DNA from: Eustoma russellianum
Taxonomy: Eukaryota; Streptophyta; Magnoliopsida; Gentianales; Gentianaceae
Length of the DNA stretch: 64,000 nt
Assembly: GCA_036186865.1 (NCBI GenBank)
Contig: AP025042.1
Coordinates: forward strand, 30,814,602 to 30,878,601
Direction of reading: 5' to 3'
The translations under genes were made by a program, and so were the position numbers. The notes under the pieces are model-generated. The model was not told the DNA's origin and searched no databases. It saw only the letters and a program-made list of their open reading frames with translations. This document shows positions 21,665 through 32,224 of the stretch, piece by piece (positions within the stretch are counted from its first letter, which is position 1; each line of letters begins with the position of its first letter).

Positions 21665-22842
21665 CTAAAAGACGTCGGTCATTTTGGCTCGTTTGCTTTG
21701 ACGGGGTTCCTCAGTATCTTGAGGAGTCGTCTCACGCACTCGCTTACTTGTGCTAGTTTTTTCACTGTCTTTGTCTTTCTTCGGAAAGACATTTTCAAAG
21801 AACACTGCATTCCTTGATTCCATGACAACATTTTCATGTATCTCAGGAATGTCCGATCTGTGCACTAAGAAACGATATGCATTACTATTCGTTGCATAAC
21901 CAATGAATATGCAATCAATTATTTTAGGCCCAATTTTAACTTGTCTTGGTTTAGGTATAGCAACCTTCGCAAGACACCCCCACACTTTCAAGTATTTGTA
22001 ACTAGGCTTATAGCCTTCCAAAGTTCATATGGAGTTTTATCCGTCTTCTTGGACGGAATCCTATTTAAAATGACGTTGCCTAAGAGAATTGCTTCCCCCC
22101 ACAAGTTCTGAGGTAAACCCGAACTTATCAACATAGCATTCATCATCTCCTTTAGAGTACGGTTTTTACGTTCAGTAATACCATTCGATTGAGGTGAATA
22201 TGGCGTAGTTGTTTGATGAATAATGCCATGTTCTGAACAGAATTCATTAAACGGTGTATCATATTCACCACCTCTATCACTACGAATTGTTTTAATTCGT
22301 TTGCTAAGTTGATTCTCAACTTCATTTCTATAATCCTTTAAAGCTTCAAGGGCCTCATCTTTGCTACTTAGCAAATATACATAACAGTATCGTGTGCAAT
22401 CGTCGATATATGTCACAAAATACTTTTTACCACCTCTTATTTGCACAAACTTTAAATCACACAAATCTGTGTGAATTAAATCCAACGATTCAGTGTTTCG
22501 TTCTGTTGAAGGAAATGGCGCTTTTGTTAATTTCGCTTCAACATATATTTGGCATTTTCCTTTATTACTTAAGTCCATTTTGGGCAACAAGTCAAGATTA
22601 ATCATTCATTGTATTGACTTATAATTTACATGTCCCAAACGAAAATGCCATAAACAGGAAGACTCAAGCATGTAAGCAGAAGAGAAAACAATTTTATTAG
22701 CCTCGGTGGGCGTAGAATTTTTGGGTACAATTGTCATAACAGTCAATTTGAACATGTTATCAGAAAGATACCCTTTCCCCAAATACACCCCATTCTTAGA
22801 TAAGTGTAAATTTGTTTGCCTCAAAAACAAGCTTGAACCCAT
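21665..22842 (-). pseudogene. Element T integrase
   Basis: Starts with a GAG-pre-integrase region (LWHFRLGHVNYKSI), broken by a TGA at about 22606. The core follows with LDLIHTDLCD (first Asp), TIRSDRGGEYD (second Asp) and YSPQSNGITERKNRT (Glu), so the DDE triad is present. After KTPYELW a frameshift near 22010 leads to the YKYLKVWGCLAKV and CIFIGYATNSNAYRF blocks of the integrase C-terminal part. Confidence 0.9.
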
Positions 22843-22883
22843 GAGTGACTAGCAACGCGCCAGAAACCAGATTCTTCCTTATG

Positions 22884-24116
22884 TCAGGAACATGCAACCA
22901 CATTCTGCAGAGTCAACTCCCTTCCTAGGGTCAGTTTCAGGATAACCTTGCCCGATCCTTCGATCTTCGAGCTATTGGAGTTTCCCATGAACAACTGCTC
23001 AATGTTTGTCGTGGGCACGTATTCTCTGAACATGGCCCTGTTTGCACACACATATCGAGTGGCCTCCGTGTCCACCCACCATTCTCGTGGGTTTTCCACT
23101 GTGTTGCACTCGGTCACCACTGCGCAAAGGTTCAAGTCATCCATTGCGTCGACCAGATTTGCTTTCACTTTATTTTGATTCTGATTCTTTTTGGGCTTTC
23201 TGCATTCACTGCTTCGATGCCCTGGTTTACCGCAATTATAACACTTACCTGTGAACTTCTTTGCAATTTCCTTGCCCTTGACGTTCACACTCAAAGTGTT
23301 ATTTTTCTTCTTGTTTCTTGCCTCAGCAACATGAGCCTTGGCTTGACCAGAAGATGTGGACGCCTTTCTTTCGACACGCCGATTGTCCTCCTCAATGCGA
23401 AGATGGACAATCAAGTCCTCCATTGTCATTTCCTTTCGCTTGTGTTTGAGATAGCTTTTGAATTCCCCCCACGAAGGAGGCAGCTTCTAAATCACAGTCG
23501 CAACCTGGAAAGACTCACTGAGCGTCATGCCCTCCTCTTCCATTTCTGAAACCAACATCTGTATTTCTTCCACCTGCAAAATTACAGTTTTAGAATCTAG
23601 CATTTTATAGTCGAGAAACTTCCCAACTATCAATTTTTTAGTACCCGCATCTTCTGTGCGATACTTTTTATCTAAAGCCGACCACAAAGCTTTTGCAGTT
23701 TTATATGTACAAAACACACCATAGATAGTATTATCTAGGCAACCCAAAATCAAATTTACACAACAAAAATTTGTATACGCCCAAGCTTCTGCACCCAAGG
23801 CGTTCTGCATATTTTGTTGTTGATCCTCCACATTATCAACCACGGGTGGATCCTCGCTCAGTATTCTGGCTAATCCCAGCGCAGTGAGGTAGAACATCAT
23901 CTTCTGCTGCCACCTCTTGAAAAAACTTCCGGCAAACTTTTCCAGCTTCTCCACATGAGCAGCAGTGGCAGCCGGGTTCATTTGAGGCCCTCCAGTTGGT
24001 GCCAACGGAACCGCATTGAACTGTGGTCTGGCAGCAACGTTGTTTGCCCCTTCCGGTGCGGACACGGAGTGAGCACCGTTAAAGCCTTGAACAGAGTTTG
24101 AGCTTTCGTTCTCCAT
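22884..24116 (-). pseudogene. gag: Element T gag and protease
   Basis: The frame opens MENESSNS at 24116. The gag region contains EKFAGSFFKRWQQKMMFYL and a TAG at 23487-23489 but no frameshift. The nucleocapsid knuckle CYNCGKPGHRSSEC is intact (about 23207-23250). The protease begins EWWVDTEATRYVC, where DTGA is expected: Glu (23064-23066) replaces the invariant active-site Gly, so protease is probably inactive. A frameshift near 22880 ends the segment. Confidence 0.9.
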
Positions 24117-24248
24117 TCCTGTTCAGTTCGATCAAAACGTAAAGATCAGAACAGACTCAGGTTCAAGAATGAGTAGAAGAAGACTGTAAATCAGTACGAA
24201 ACTGCTTTTGCGCAAACAAATTAGTACAGGAACTAATTGAGTAAAATA

Positions 24249-24262
24249 CAATACGTCTTAAG
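24249..24262 (-). promoter_or_regulatory. Candidate self-priming site of element T
   Basis: In the primer-site position, two bases from the LTR, there is no TGG-starting tRNA complement. Instead CAATACGTCTTAAG (plus strand) is the exact reverse complement of CTTAAGACGTATTG at 24368-24381 inside the adjacent LTR. The RNA could fold back and pair over 14 nt. Use as a primer is inferred. Confidence 0.45.
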
Positions 24263-24264
24263 AT

Positions 24265-25441
24265 TGTTGGAGACAATCTTCCTGCATCAAGACGCAGTCG
24301 TTCAACGTGTGCATATGACAAAGAAAAATAAAATAAATCAAACCCGGGGCGAGTCGAGGACTCTGTCCTTAAGACGTATTGCTCCGGTATACTGTGCCCA
24401 ACCGGTGTGAGCAATCGTCTTCCAAGATACAATGGGTACATGTTCAGTTGACCGGCACTGCTGAACTTGAACTTCTTCGAACCTTCGAATGGCCTGACTT
24501 CTCCTGGACATAATGCAAGCCTCGAGTGCTATGAATGCAAAATGCTTATGAGATGCTTAGAGCAAGGTGTATTGTGAATGCACCCTTTGCCCTCTTTATA
24601 TAGGGGAGTCAGTTGGAGAACAAGGTACCGTGACCGTTAGATTAAAACCGAAGTTTGATTTAAGCCGTTAGATTAAACCTTCTATCTAGATTAGGAAGGT
24701 TTAATCTCAGCCTTTAGATCGAAGATAGATTAGCAGGTTTAAACCTGGAGCGTTAGATGGAAACCATATTCGGTTAAGCGGTTAAGACAGTTTAAATCCC
24801 GGCCGTTAGATCAAAGCTGCCTCTCCACCACCGTTAGATCACAACAGGTTGATCTTATTTTAAACCGGAGGATAACGTTAGTTTCACGTTTGAAACATAA
24901 CTGATCAAACAAAGAGATTCTGCCCGCTGTCAGACTTCGATCGATCACATCGATCGACCGATGTGATCGATCGATGTCGGACAGAGTACTTCAATCGATC
25001 ACGTTGATCAATCTATGTGACATCGATCGATCGATGTGATCGATCGATGTCCTCTGATCGTCTTTGATCGATCAATCAATCGATCGAAGCTTCCTGATCA
25101 ACTTCGATCGATGTCCGTCAGAAGCTTTTACGCCACATGGACACATCCAACGTGGCATTCCTCCATACGGGTGACACGTCACCCATCCACAACATTTCCA
25201 TCTACTTTGAGCATTAATTTCACATTCACACAATATCATAATTGAGTGATTCCACATCCTAAAATTTACTACTCGTTACGTAGATAATTAAGGATTCATT
25301 AGTTTTCGATTTCATTATCGGAAACCCATTAAGCTCAAAGTACGTTGCTCAACCAAGTTTTGCAACATCGTTAACGGGCCAAAGCCCAAATCTTCCAATC
25401 TCCAACGATGGGCCAAAGCCCAAACCTTAAACTCTCCAACA
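24265..25441 (-). repeat. Right (5') LTR of element T
   Basis: 1177 bp and highly similar to the left LTR. On the minus strand CCTATATAAAGAGG (about 24594-24607) is a good TATA box, so transcription would run leftward into gag. The CGATCG array (24942-25115) is shorter than in the left LTR. Confidence 0.92.
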
Positions 25442-25707
25442 CGAATTTCACGTATTTGTCACCAAGCGAATCAAGCTGCGAATTTGTGTTGTGGCCAAAA
25501 TTGAAGGCTTCAATTTGGAATGGATCCATTGCCTTATGACCTTACAAGTTTTAAAGTGTGAAAACAGTGGAGTTGCATTCCTTAAAGTGTAGTTTGATTT
25601 TACTATTGATTGGATAGAATAGATGTTATGTTTAAATTTGCTATTATCTATCATAAATGGTGTTGTATGACGGTGTTCCTCGGTTAGTGGTGAGTCTTTA
25701 TCAATAA
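25442..25707 (+). pseudogene. RNase H-like (RVT_3) relic, right part
   Basis: After the second CGAAT the plus strand encodes SRICHQANQAANL, which fits the terminal RNase H motif (H-Y-R-Q-A-N-x-A-A-D-x-L-A). Near the end a frame reads GVPRLVVSLYQ and stop (25705-25707), resembling the last residues of plant LINE RNase H domains. Intervening stops show decay. This continues the left part at 18337. Confidence 0.45.
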
Positions 25708-25924
25708 GATCGAGAGGTATCGTCCTCTTTCACTAAAAAGGAAATTCTTATGCAAATAGACCAAACAATAATATATTAGATCAACCAGCCAACAAACATA
25801 AAGGAAGAAGGCCCTGGAAGCCCTCCAGACCCGTTTACAACAGCTACGCACTATTGTGCTTCCTTCCGAGATTTTAAAAGGAAATGCACTTCTTTCCAAA
25901 TGAGAAGCATATCTTTATGAGATG
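25708..25924 (-). other. Likely 3' untranslated region of the peptide gene
   Basis: No coding sequence supported on either strand; it lies just downstream of the peptide gene stop. A 71-residue minus-strand ORF here has no recognisable motif and is probably chance. Confidence 0.35.
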
Positions 25925-26660
25925 TTAAACCAACGTGGGTTTGGCAATGCAGTGTTCACCACCACAATAGTCGCAGTAAGATGCATAGCATGTATCCGAC
26001 TGGTCGTAAGGGCTGCACTTAACCTTTTCACATCTCTCTTTTTCCCCATCCATCTTGCGGAACAGAAAGTCTAATCTTCGCATCAGAGGGGGAGCAATTT
26101 CTTTGGGCTGAGGCTTTTTGGTCAGACCTTGCGAGGAGTCTGCATCAGCTATAAAAGACTGTTAAGTTAGTCATCTATCACAAAACAACAACAATAACAA
26201 CATTACCCCATTGCCTTAGAGACTCCCACCTATAGCGTGATATGGAGGGATCCGATGTTCTCAACTATTTCCATGTGTTAGAAACACAAAGATGTTGTTT
26301 CCCGATGAACCATAATGAAAATTGCATATATTTTTGTCGATCAGCTTCTACTTCATAATATAAAAAACGCAGCGAATTTAGTAAGTCATTTTGCTATATT
26401 CCATCATATTCCAAAATCAAAGAAGAGTATCTTCTTGATTCTATTGGAAATAGAAATGTCATCGGTCACAAAACAGAATGCTTAAAAAGGTAGCAACGAA
26501 ACATTTGGGCAACAAACGGATGATGGACAATAAAATGGAAACACAGGTATTGTAATGCGATATCAGCATTAAACTCTATAAAAAAAAATTACTTACCCAA
26601 GAGGATGAGCACGAAGAAAAATGCAGCGTAAACGATTTTGGCCATCAGTGTCTCTTTCAT
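25925..26660 (-). CDS. Small secreted cysteine-rich peptide, two exons
   Basis: Predicted 95-residue precursor. Exon 1 is 26597-26660, exon 2 is 25925-26148, and the intron is 26149-26596 with a consensus donor (GTAAGT) and acceptor (TTTTATAG). The start at 26660 has an in-frame TAG two codons upstream; a second ATG five codons on is an alternative. Residues 1-22 form a clear signal peptide (MKETLMAKIVYAAFFFVLIL). The mature part is a basic/proline linker, an amphipathic PPLMRRLDFLFRKMD segment, then six Cys spaced C-x4-C-x8-C-x4-C-x2-C-x4-C near the C-terminus. Such a layout is usual for apoplastic defence, inhibitor or signalling peptides. The C-x2-C core recalls the knottin fold of carboxypeptidase inhibitors and 2A11-like proteins, but I do not recognise the family. 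It is intact, unlike everything around it. The splice model is my own reading of the sequence. Confidence 0.72.
26149..26596 (-). other. Intron of the cysteine-rich peptide gene
   Basis: 448 bp and AT-rich, phase 1, GTAAGT at the 5' end and a T-rich tract before TATAG at the 3' end. It falls directly after the signal-peptide codons, a common position in plant cysteine-rich peptide genes. Nothing else recognised in it. Confidence 0.7.
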
Positions 26661-27069
26661 TTGCTACGGCACGCTGGGACTTAGGAGCACTTGAGAAATA
26701 AATTCACTAGTAACTATCGAATATAAAAGCAAAACTTAGATCACTAGAAACAAAATACAAGTCAAAGGAATAACTTGATGTTGCAATTCACACAGTTTGG
26801 TGTGGCAGTTCACTCGGTACACCGGGACAGTTTGACATGGTTCATCGTGGTCGTGCACATCATATTTTATGGCACACATGGTTTGATGGAGCAGTTCACA
26901 TCGGTACAACCTTGATAAATTCATGAGGATGGAGTAAAATATAAAAGACTACATAAAGAAATGTAAATAGCCAATGTTAAAAAAAGAATTAAGTGTAAGT
27001 CAAAGTTAAACATACGAATTGAAGTCAAAAAGAAAAACAAAAAATTGGCGATTTAAAGTTGATGGATCA
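26661..27069 (-). promoter_or_regulatory. Upstream region of the peptide gene
   Basis: Intergenic 409 bp between the start codon and the LTR of copia element 1. On the minus strand TTTATATTCG (about 26719-26728) is a weak TATA candidate. Positions about 26716-26780 closely resemble a block found in all five copies of repeat R farther right (for example near 45171). Imprecise GTTCA-containing repeats occur at 26780-26910. Confidence 0.4.
27065..27069. repeat. Target-site duplication GATCA (left)
   Basis: Matches GATCA at 32225-32229, showing that element 1 between them is a complete insertion. Confidence 0.85.
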
Positions 27070-27425
27070 TGTAAAAATAATATGAACAAAGACTTTTGAC
27101 AACTTCAATCTCTTAATCCTTTCATTCATTTGTTTGTTGATTTATAGGGTTATAGACACGTATCTTGGGCTACTCTACAGTTAAAGAGATATACAAGATC
27201 AGTACAAATCCAAATCCTATCATATCTCTACATTTATGTACGAAATATACTCAATGAATAAGATATATTTGATTAGCCTAGATATATACAATCGTATCTA
27301 GTCATCCAGAATTATTACCGTAATTATCTCTTCAAATCCAAGCAGAGAATTTTAGGTCTGCTCTGCAAGTCGGCAGCTTGGGTCTGCTCGGCATCTCAGG
27401 TCTACTCAGATACTCAACTTCAACA
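27070..27425 (-). repeat. Left (3') LTR of element 1
   Basis: 356 bp. On the minus strand CTATAAA (plus 27141-27147) is a TATA box about 70 bp from the LTR end that faces the peptide gene, so this LTR could direct read-through into it. The adjoining tract (plus CCCCCCTCAATTTGG, 27426-27440) is the polypurine tract. Confidence 0.9.
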
Positions 27426-27485
27426 CCCCCCTCAATTTGGCGCATGGAGGTCTACAACGCCCAACTTGGACAACAAAAAACGGAA

Positions 27486-29145
27486 CTCGTGAGTTCCAAG
27501 AGACTTCGTGAGGATGTCAGCAAGCTGATGTGTCGTGGAGACATGAAGAGGGCTTATTTGGTCATCGAGTATGGCATCCCGAAAGAAGGACAATCAACCT
27601 CAATGTGTTTAATTCGTTCATGAGGAACAGGATTATGTGCGAGATGTAATGCTGACTGACTATCAGTGTAAAGGATAACAGGAGTGGAGTGAGGGATGCC
27701 CAGAAACCAAAGAAGACGGAGGAGCCACTTGAGCTCACAAGTAGTGTAGGCCATGGTGTGATATTCTGCCTCAGCAGATGAACGAGAAACAATGTGTTGC
27801 TTTTTAGTCTTCCACGATATTGGAGTTGTTCCTAGTTGGACGAAGTAAGAAGAAAGAGAGCGGCGAGTAAGCAGACAACTTGCCTAATTCGAGTCACTAT
27901 AGGCAGTTAATTGAAGATGATTAATGGTCAGAAAGAGAAGTCTTTGACCCGGGCTTCCTTTGAGATACCCAACAACACGCAGAGCAGCATGCCAGTGGCC
28001 AAGCCGAGGTGATTGCATCAACTAGGCCAGTGTGTGGATGGCATAAGAGAGCTGAGGTCGGGTGACAGATAAATAGATCAAGCAACCAACCAGACGTCGA
28101 TATGTGAGGGGATCTTCTAAAAAAGAGCTTGTAGACTGAGACAACTGATGTTGTTGTTCCAAAGGTACAAATGCTGGCTTTGAAGCGAGCAAGCCACAAT
28201 CTGCAATCATGTCCAGAGCATACTTACACTGTGATACGAAGATATATGCACCACTGCGAGCAACATCAAGTCCCAAGAAATATTTCAAGGGACTAAGATC
28301 TTTTATGTGAAAGCAGGTACTGAGATATATTTTAACAACCTCCATCTCCTGAGAATAATTACCCACAAGTATAAGGTCGTCAACACAGATCAAGAGATAT
28401 ATATGAATATGAGACCGAGCATAGCCGAACAAAGAATAATCTGAATATGACTGGACAAAGCCATAAGAATGTAGAGTAGAGGAGAGATTTGCAAACCAAC
28501 ACTGACGTGCTTGCTTAAGATCATACGAGGATTTACATAGACGACAGACGGTGTGTGGTGAGGTGGCGGAGAATCCATGAGCTAATTTCATGTATACTTC
28601 ATCATCAAGATCACCGTGAAGAACATCATTCTGTATGTCCATTTGAGAAATGGAAAATTGCCGAGCAGCTGTTAGAGCTAAGAGTACGCGAACTGTAACC
28701 ATCTTCACAGTGGGAGCAAACATTTCAGTATAGTCAATTCCATCGATTTGGTGATTGCCATGTACAACCAACCGAGCTTTATAGCGCTCAATACTCCTAT
28801 CCGAGTTTTGTTTCAGCTTGTATACCCGTTTGCAACCACTAGCAAGTTTTCCGGGACATAGCTCCTCTAAAGTCTAAGTTTGGTTTTCCTCAACAGCCTG
28901 CAGCTCTTCGCGCATAGCGGACCTCTAGTTCGGATCTCTCACCGCTTGAAAGTAGGATTCTGGTTCTATACTGGAGGTGATAGCCATAAGAAAAGCACGA
29001 TGGACAACAAAAAACCGATGATTTCTAAGAAAATTGTTGATAGAGTAGGGAGTACCTGAAGAAGCAGTCAAAGCAGGTGATGTGGGTGAATGGCTTGTTT
29101 GAACTGCATTCAATTCGTAATCAGCCAATATGGCAGGAAGTTGCC
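27486..29145 (-). pseudogene. Element 1 reverse transcriptase and RNase H
   Basis: The longest open piece (28022-28771) covers RT from GIDYTEMFAPTVKMVTVR through the catalytic motif, here CVDD instead of YVDD (28376-28387), to RRLVGCLIYLSVTRPQL. A stop and frameshifts follow. RNase H remains as YTDSQSALHLAHNPVPHERIKHIEVD, with the start (ISWK..QHIVSRSSAEAEYHTM) in another frame. The upstream RT part lies in 28772-29000 in pieces. Confidence 0.88.
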
Positions 29146-30559
29146 TTACTCACTGTCCTCTGCCGAGCTGGGGTGATTTAGCCAAAGTAGTCGGCTCTGA
29201 TGTAGATATCTGCTCTGCAGTGTTGAGATCATGGGGCGAATTCTGCTCTGCAGGGCCGAGGTCAGGAGGTGAAGTCTGCTCATCCGTGCTGAGCTCAGGT
29301 GTCTAGTTTTGGTTAGGCGAATCTGGCTGATGTGACGAAGATGGATCAGTTGAGCTTGGCACAGGGGTGGAAGGAAGAGTATCCGATAAAGACAAGTGTG
29401 TTTAAAGAGTGGGAGGTGTAGAACATGGGATAGAGGTGGAGGAAGAGCTACTGGCCAATGGAAAGGTGGTCTCGGCAAAAGTGATGTTACGAGAGACCAA
29501 GAATTCATTAGTTTCTAGGTCATACACGGTCCATCATTTCTTACAAGAGGGGTATCCAATCATGATACGTTTCCTACTGTGTGGTTGAAACTTATCACCG
29601 CTCCACTGATCATTGTGAACATAACATAAGCTACCAAAGGCTCGAAGATGGTTAAAATTGGAAAGTCGACCAAATAGCATCACGTAAGGCGTCTTGCCTC
29701 CTAGTAGGGCAGAAGGATTGAAGTTTATGAGATAAACGGCAGTCAAGAAACAATCGCCCCAGAAAGTTAAGGGAAGATTAGCTTGGAAATGGACTGCTCT
29801 GGCTACGTTGAGAATATGTCGATGTTTACCTTCTACCTTCCTATTTTGTAGGGGTGTATATCAAATGGAGGTATGATGTATTACTCCTTGGTCAGCAAAG
29901 AAAGGGATCAGTGGTAAGAATTCTGTCCCATTGTCCGTATGGAAAATTTTAATCTTACTGCCGAATTGTGTATCAACCATGGCAAATAATTGTTTTACCA
30001 ATGTTGGTACCCTATCTTTAGTTTTCAATAAATACACTCACACTGCCCTAGAATGATCATCCACAAATGTCAAGAAGTAAGAAGCACCACAAGTATTCTT
30101 ATGTTGGTAAAAACCCCATACATCACAATATTCTAAATAAAAACAATGTACAGCAATAGTAATGCTCAAATCAAATGGCTATTTGGTTTGCTTTGCACGA
30201 AGGCAGACTTCACAACAAGGTGTGCTTGTTTCATCAAATGATAGGACTACACTATGTAATAGACGCAAGACTTGATTGGAAGGATGTCCCAACTGATTGT
30301 GCCACAAGAAAACGTCAAATTACTTCCCTACTGCGTGCAGCCGCATGGAATTTTTTCTTTTTAGAATATACCCTTCAAACACATCATCTGCTCCAATCTG
30401 AGTCTTGGTTTTTGGGTCCTGTATCACGCAAACTTCATTAGTAAATTTGACAAAATAATCTTGATGGTGCACCAACTGTGAGACTGATAATAAGTTACAA
30501 ATCAAATTTGAGACAAAGAACACTTTGTCCAGGGTCAGTTCTTCATTCAACCGAGCTGA
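29146..30559 (-). pseudogene. Element 1 integrase and linker
   Basis: Integrase remains include a Cys-containing zinc-binding region and the C-terminal block YLINFNPSALLGGKTPYVMLFGR..NFNHLRAFGSLCYV (29534-29746). A Pro/Ser-rich linker lies at 29146-29508. Many stops. The C-terminal border with RT is approximate. Confidence 0.78.
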
Positions 30560-31824
30560 CCCTTGTTGTTGTGCTTGGGTTATAGTACCATCAGGCAGAA
30601 AGATATTACATGGAGGACTCGAGCAAAATTATATAATAAGTCAAGATTACCTGTCATATGATGAGAGGCCCCTACGTTTGTTATCCAAAAGGAGTTAGGA
30701 AACTCACCACCCAGTCGTTCAGGAACTGTTTGCTTACGTGTACTCAAAGCTCGAAGAAGTGAGCTCAGCTCGGCTGCAGATAGTTCAGACAAAATCTTTT
30801 CACCCCCATGCATATCATCCAAAGTGGAGGTTTCCTTTTCCGAGACAGTTGCCACATGTGCAGCACTGCCTATAACCGGGTCGCGAACATGTAGGAGGTC
30901 CAGATCCTTTAGTCTTGAGTTGTCCTTTAGGTCGGTCACCCCACCAATCAGGTTAACCAATGACCTGAAAGCAGCCACTGGCCTCGTGTTCTTTTCTTCG
31001 ACAGTGTGTTCACACCACCATAAATTTGGAGTTCTTCCTGTCAGCCCCTGACTTTCCTGATACTGTCATAGCAAAGGCAGGAGATTCATGCTTGTCTTCT
31101 ATAAGTGCAATGGACCCAGGCTTTCCTCTTGAACTGCCATGTGATAGGCTCTGTTCAAGGTGGGAAGATGTTCTTGATTGAGAATAGACAAGCCCACTGT
31201 CCTAAATGCTTGTTCATCAAGTCCCATAAAGAATTGATGAACTCGGTCAGCTTCTTTGCAGCGACAGAGTGTATTCGCAAATCACACTTGCAGCCGTTAC
31301 AAGAGCACATTGGGATGTCATCAAAATCTTTCAACTCATCCCATAGTTTCTTTAATCTGCCATAATAAGTCATGACAGAGTCTCCATTTTGTTTGCAGTT
31401 TGCGAGTGCTTTCTTGAAATGTTGAACTCGCGGAGCATTTATAACAGCGAATCGCTATTTAATGTCTTTCCCACAATCCCCTAGCATTCTCCAAGTACAA
31501 GATAGAGGAACGCAGGCTGGGCTCAATTGTGTTCAAGATCCATGCCACACTCATTGAGTTGACAGGCTCCCATTCAGACATATCAGGAAACCCATCAGCA
31601 GGCTGAGATATGGTTCCATCCAGGAAACCACACTTTAGTTGGGCGAGCAAAGAGCCGCAAATGGCCCCTGCCCATTGTTCATAATTTGAGCCTGTAAGTT
31701 AGACAGGAGTGATAAGCAACACAGGATGGTCCCCTGAGTGCAGATCATGGGGAGATATGATTTTTCTGTGAGAGGGTTCAGTTGCTGTAGTTTGAGGAAA
31801 TGATGATGACGATTCGGCTGCCAT
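30560..31824 (-). pseudogene. gag: Element 1 gag and protease
   Basis: Gag opens MAAESSSSFPQ at 31824, with a stop near 31697 in the TPV/LTGSNYEQW block. Further along are LKKLWDELKDFDDIPMCSC and the knuckle CEHCRRKEHEASGC (about 30990-31020). The protease site reads FWITNVGASHHMTG, with Asn-Val where Asp-Thr is expected, so the catalytic Asp is gone. GNLDLLYNF follows. Confidence 0.87.
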
Positions 31825-31873
31825 GACTGATGAGGAGGATTACTGAAAGAAATTGATCAGAGATCTCAACCTT

Positions 31874-31885
31874 GCTCTGATACCA
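31874..31885 (-). promoter_or_regulatory. Primer-binding site of element 1
   Basis: On the minus strand TGGTATCAGAGC directly follows the LTR; perfect match to the initiator tRNA-Met type. Confidence 0.92.
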
Positions 31886-32224
31886 TGTAAAAATAATATG
31901 AGCAAGGACTTTTGGCAACTTGAATCTCTTAATCCTTTCATTCATTTGTTTGTTAATTTATAGGGTTACAGACACGCATCTTGTGCTAATCTACAGTTAA
32001 AGAGATCTACAAGATCAGTACAAATACAAATCCTATCATATCTCTACATTTATGTACGAGATATACTCAATGAATAAGATATATTTGATTAGTCTAGATA
32101 TAGACAATCGCATCTAGTCATCTGGAATTATCTCCGCAATTATCTTTTCAGATCCGAGCTGAGAATTTCAAGTCTGCTCTGCCATGTCGGCAGCTCAAGT
32201 CTGATCGGCTACTCAACTTCAACA
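31886..32224 (-). repeat. Right (5') LTR of element 1
   Basis: 339 bp, similar to 27070-27425 with small indels; the same CTATAAA on the minus strand. The target duplication GATCA follows at 32225-32229. Confidence 0.92.

Larger units (their letters stand above)
18338..25441 (-). mobile_element. Ty1/copia element, Tnt1-like polyprotein (element T)
   Basis: LTRs at 18338-19551 and 24265-25441 start TGTTGG and end CCAACA, with target duplication CGAAT at 18333-18337 and 25442-25446. The internal region encodes, on the minus strand, gag, protease, integrase, reverse transcriptase and RNase H in copia order. Stops and frameshifts disable it. It lacks a recognisable tRNA primer site (see the inverted repeat next to the right LTR). 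It inserted into the RNase H-like relic. Confidence 0.94.
27070..32224 (-). mobile_element. Complete Ty1/copia element 1
   Basis: 5155 bp with LTRs 27070-27425 and 31886-32224 (TGTAAAA at the plus-strand left end, TTCAACA at the right), GATCA duplications, primer site and polypurine tract. Coding order on the minus strand is gag, protease, integrase, RT, RNase H. Many stops and frameshifts. Elements 2 and 4 are duplicated, left-truncated copies of this insertion. Confidence 0.93.

Noticed and set aside
22948..23549. Plus-strand ORFs across element T gag
   Set aside because: Antisense to gag with zinc knuckle and protease motifs; no independent support.
25684..25899. 71-residue minus-strand ORF downstream of the peptide gene
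   Set aside because: No motif, lies in the likely 3' untranslated region, and no splice model links it.
27378..27623. Plus-strand 81-residue ORF at the left end of element 1
   Set aside because: It spans LTR, polypurine tract and antisense RNase H; chance ORF.
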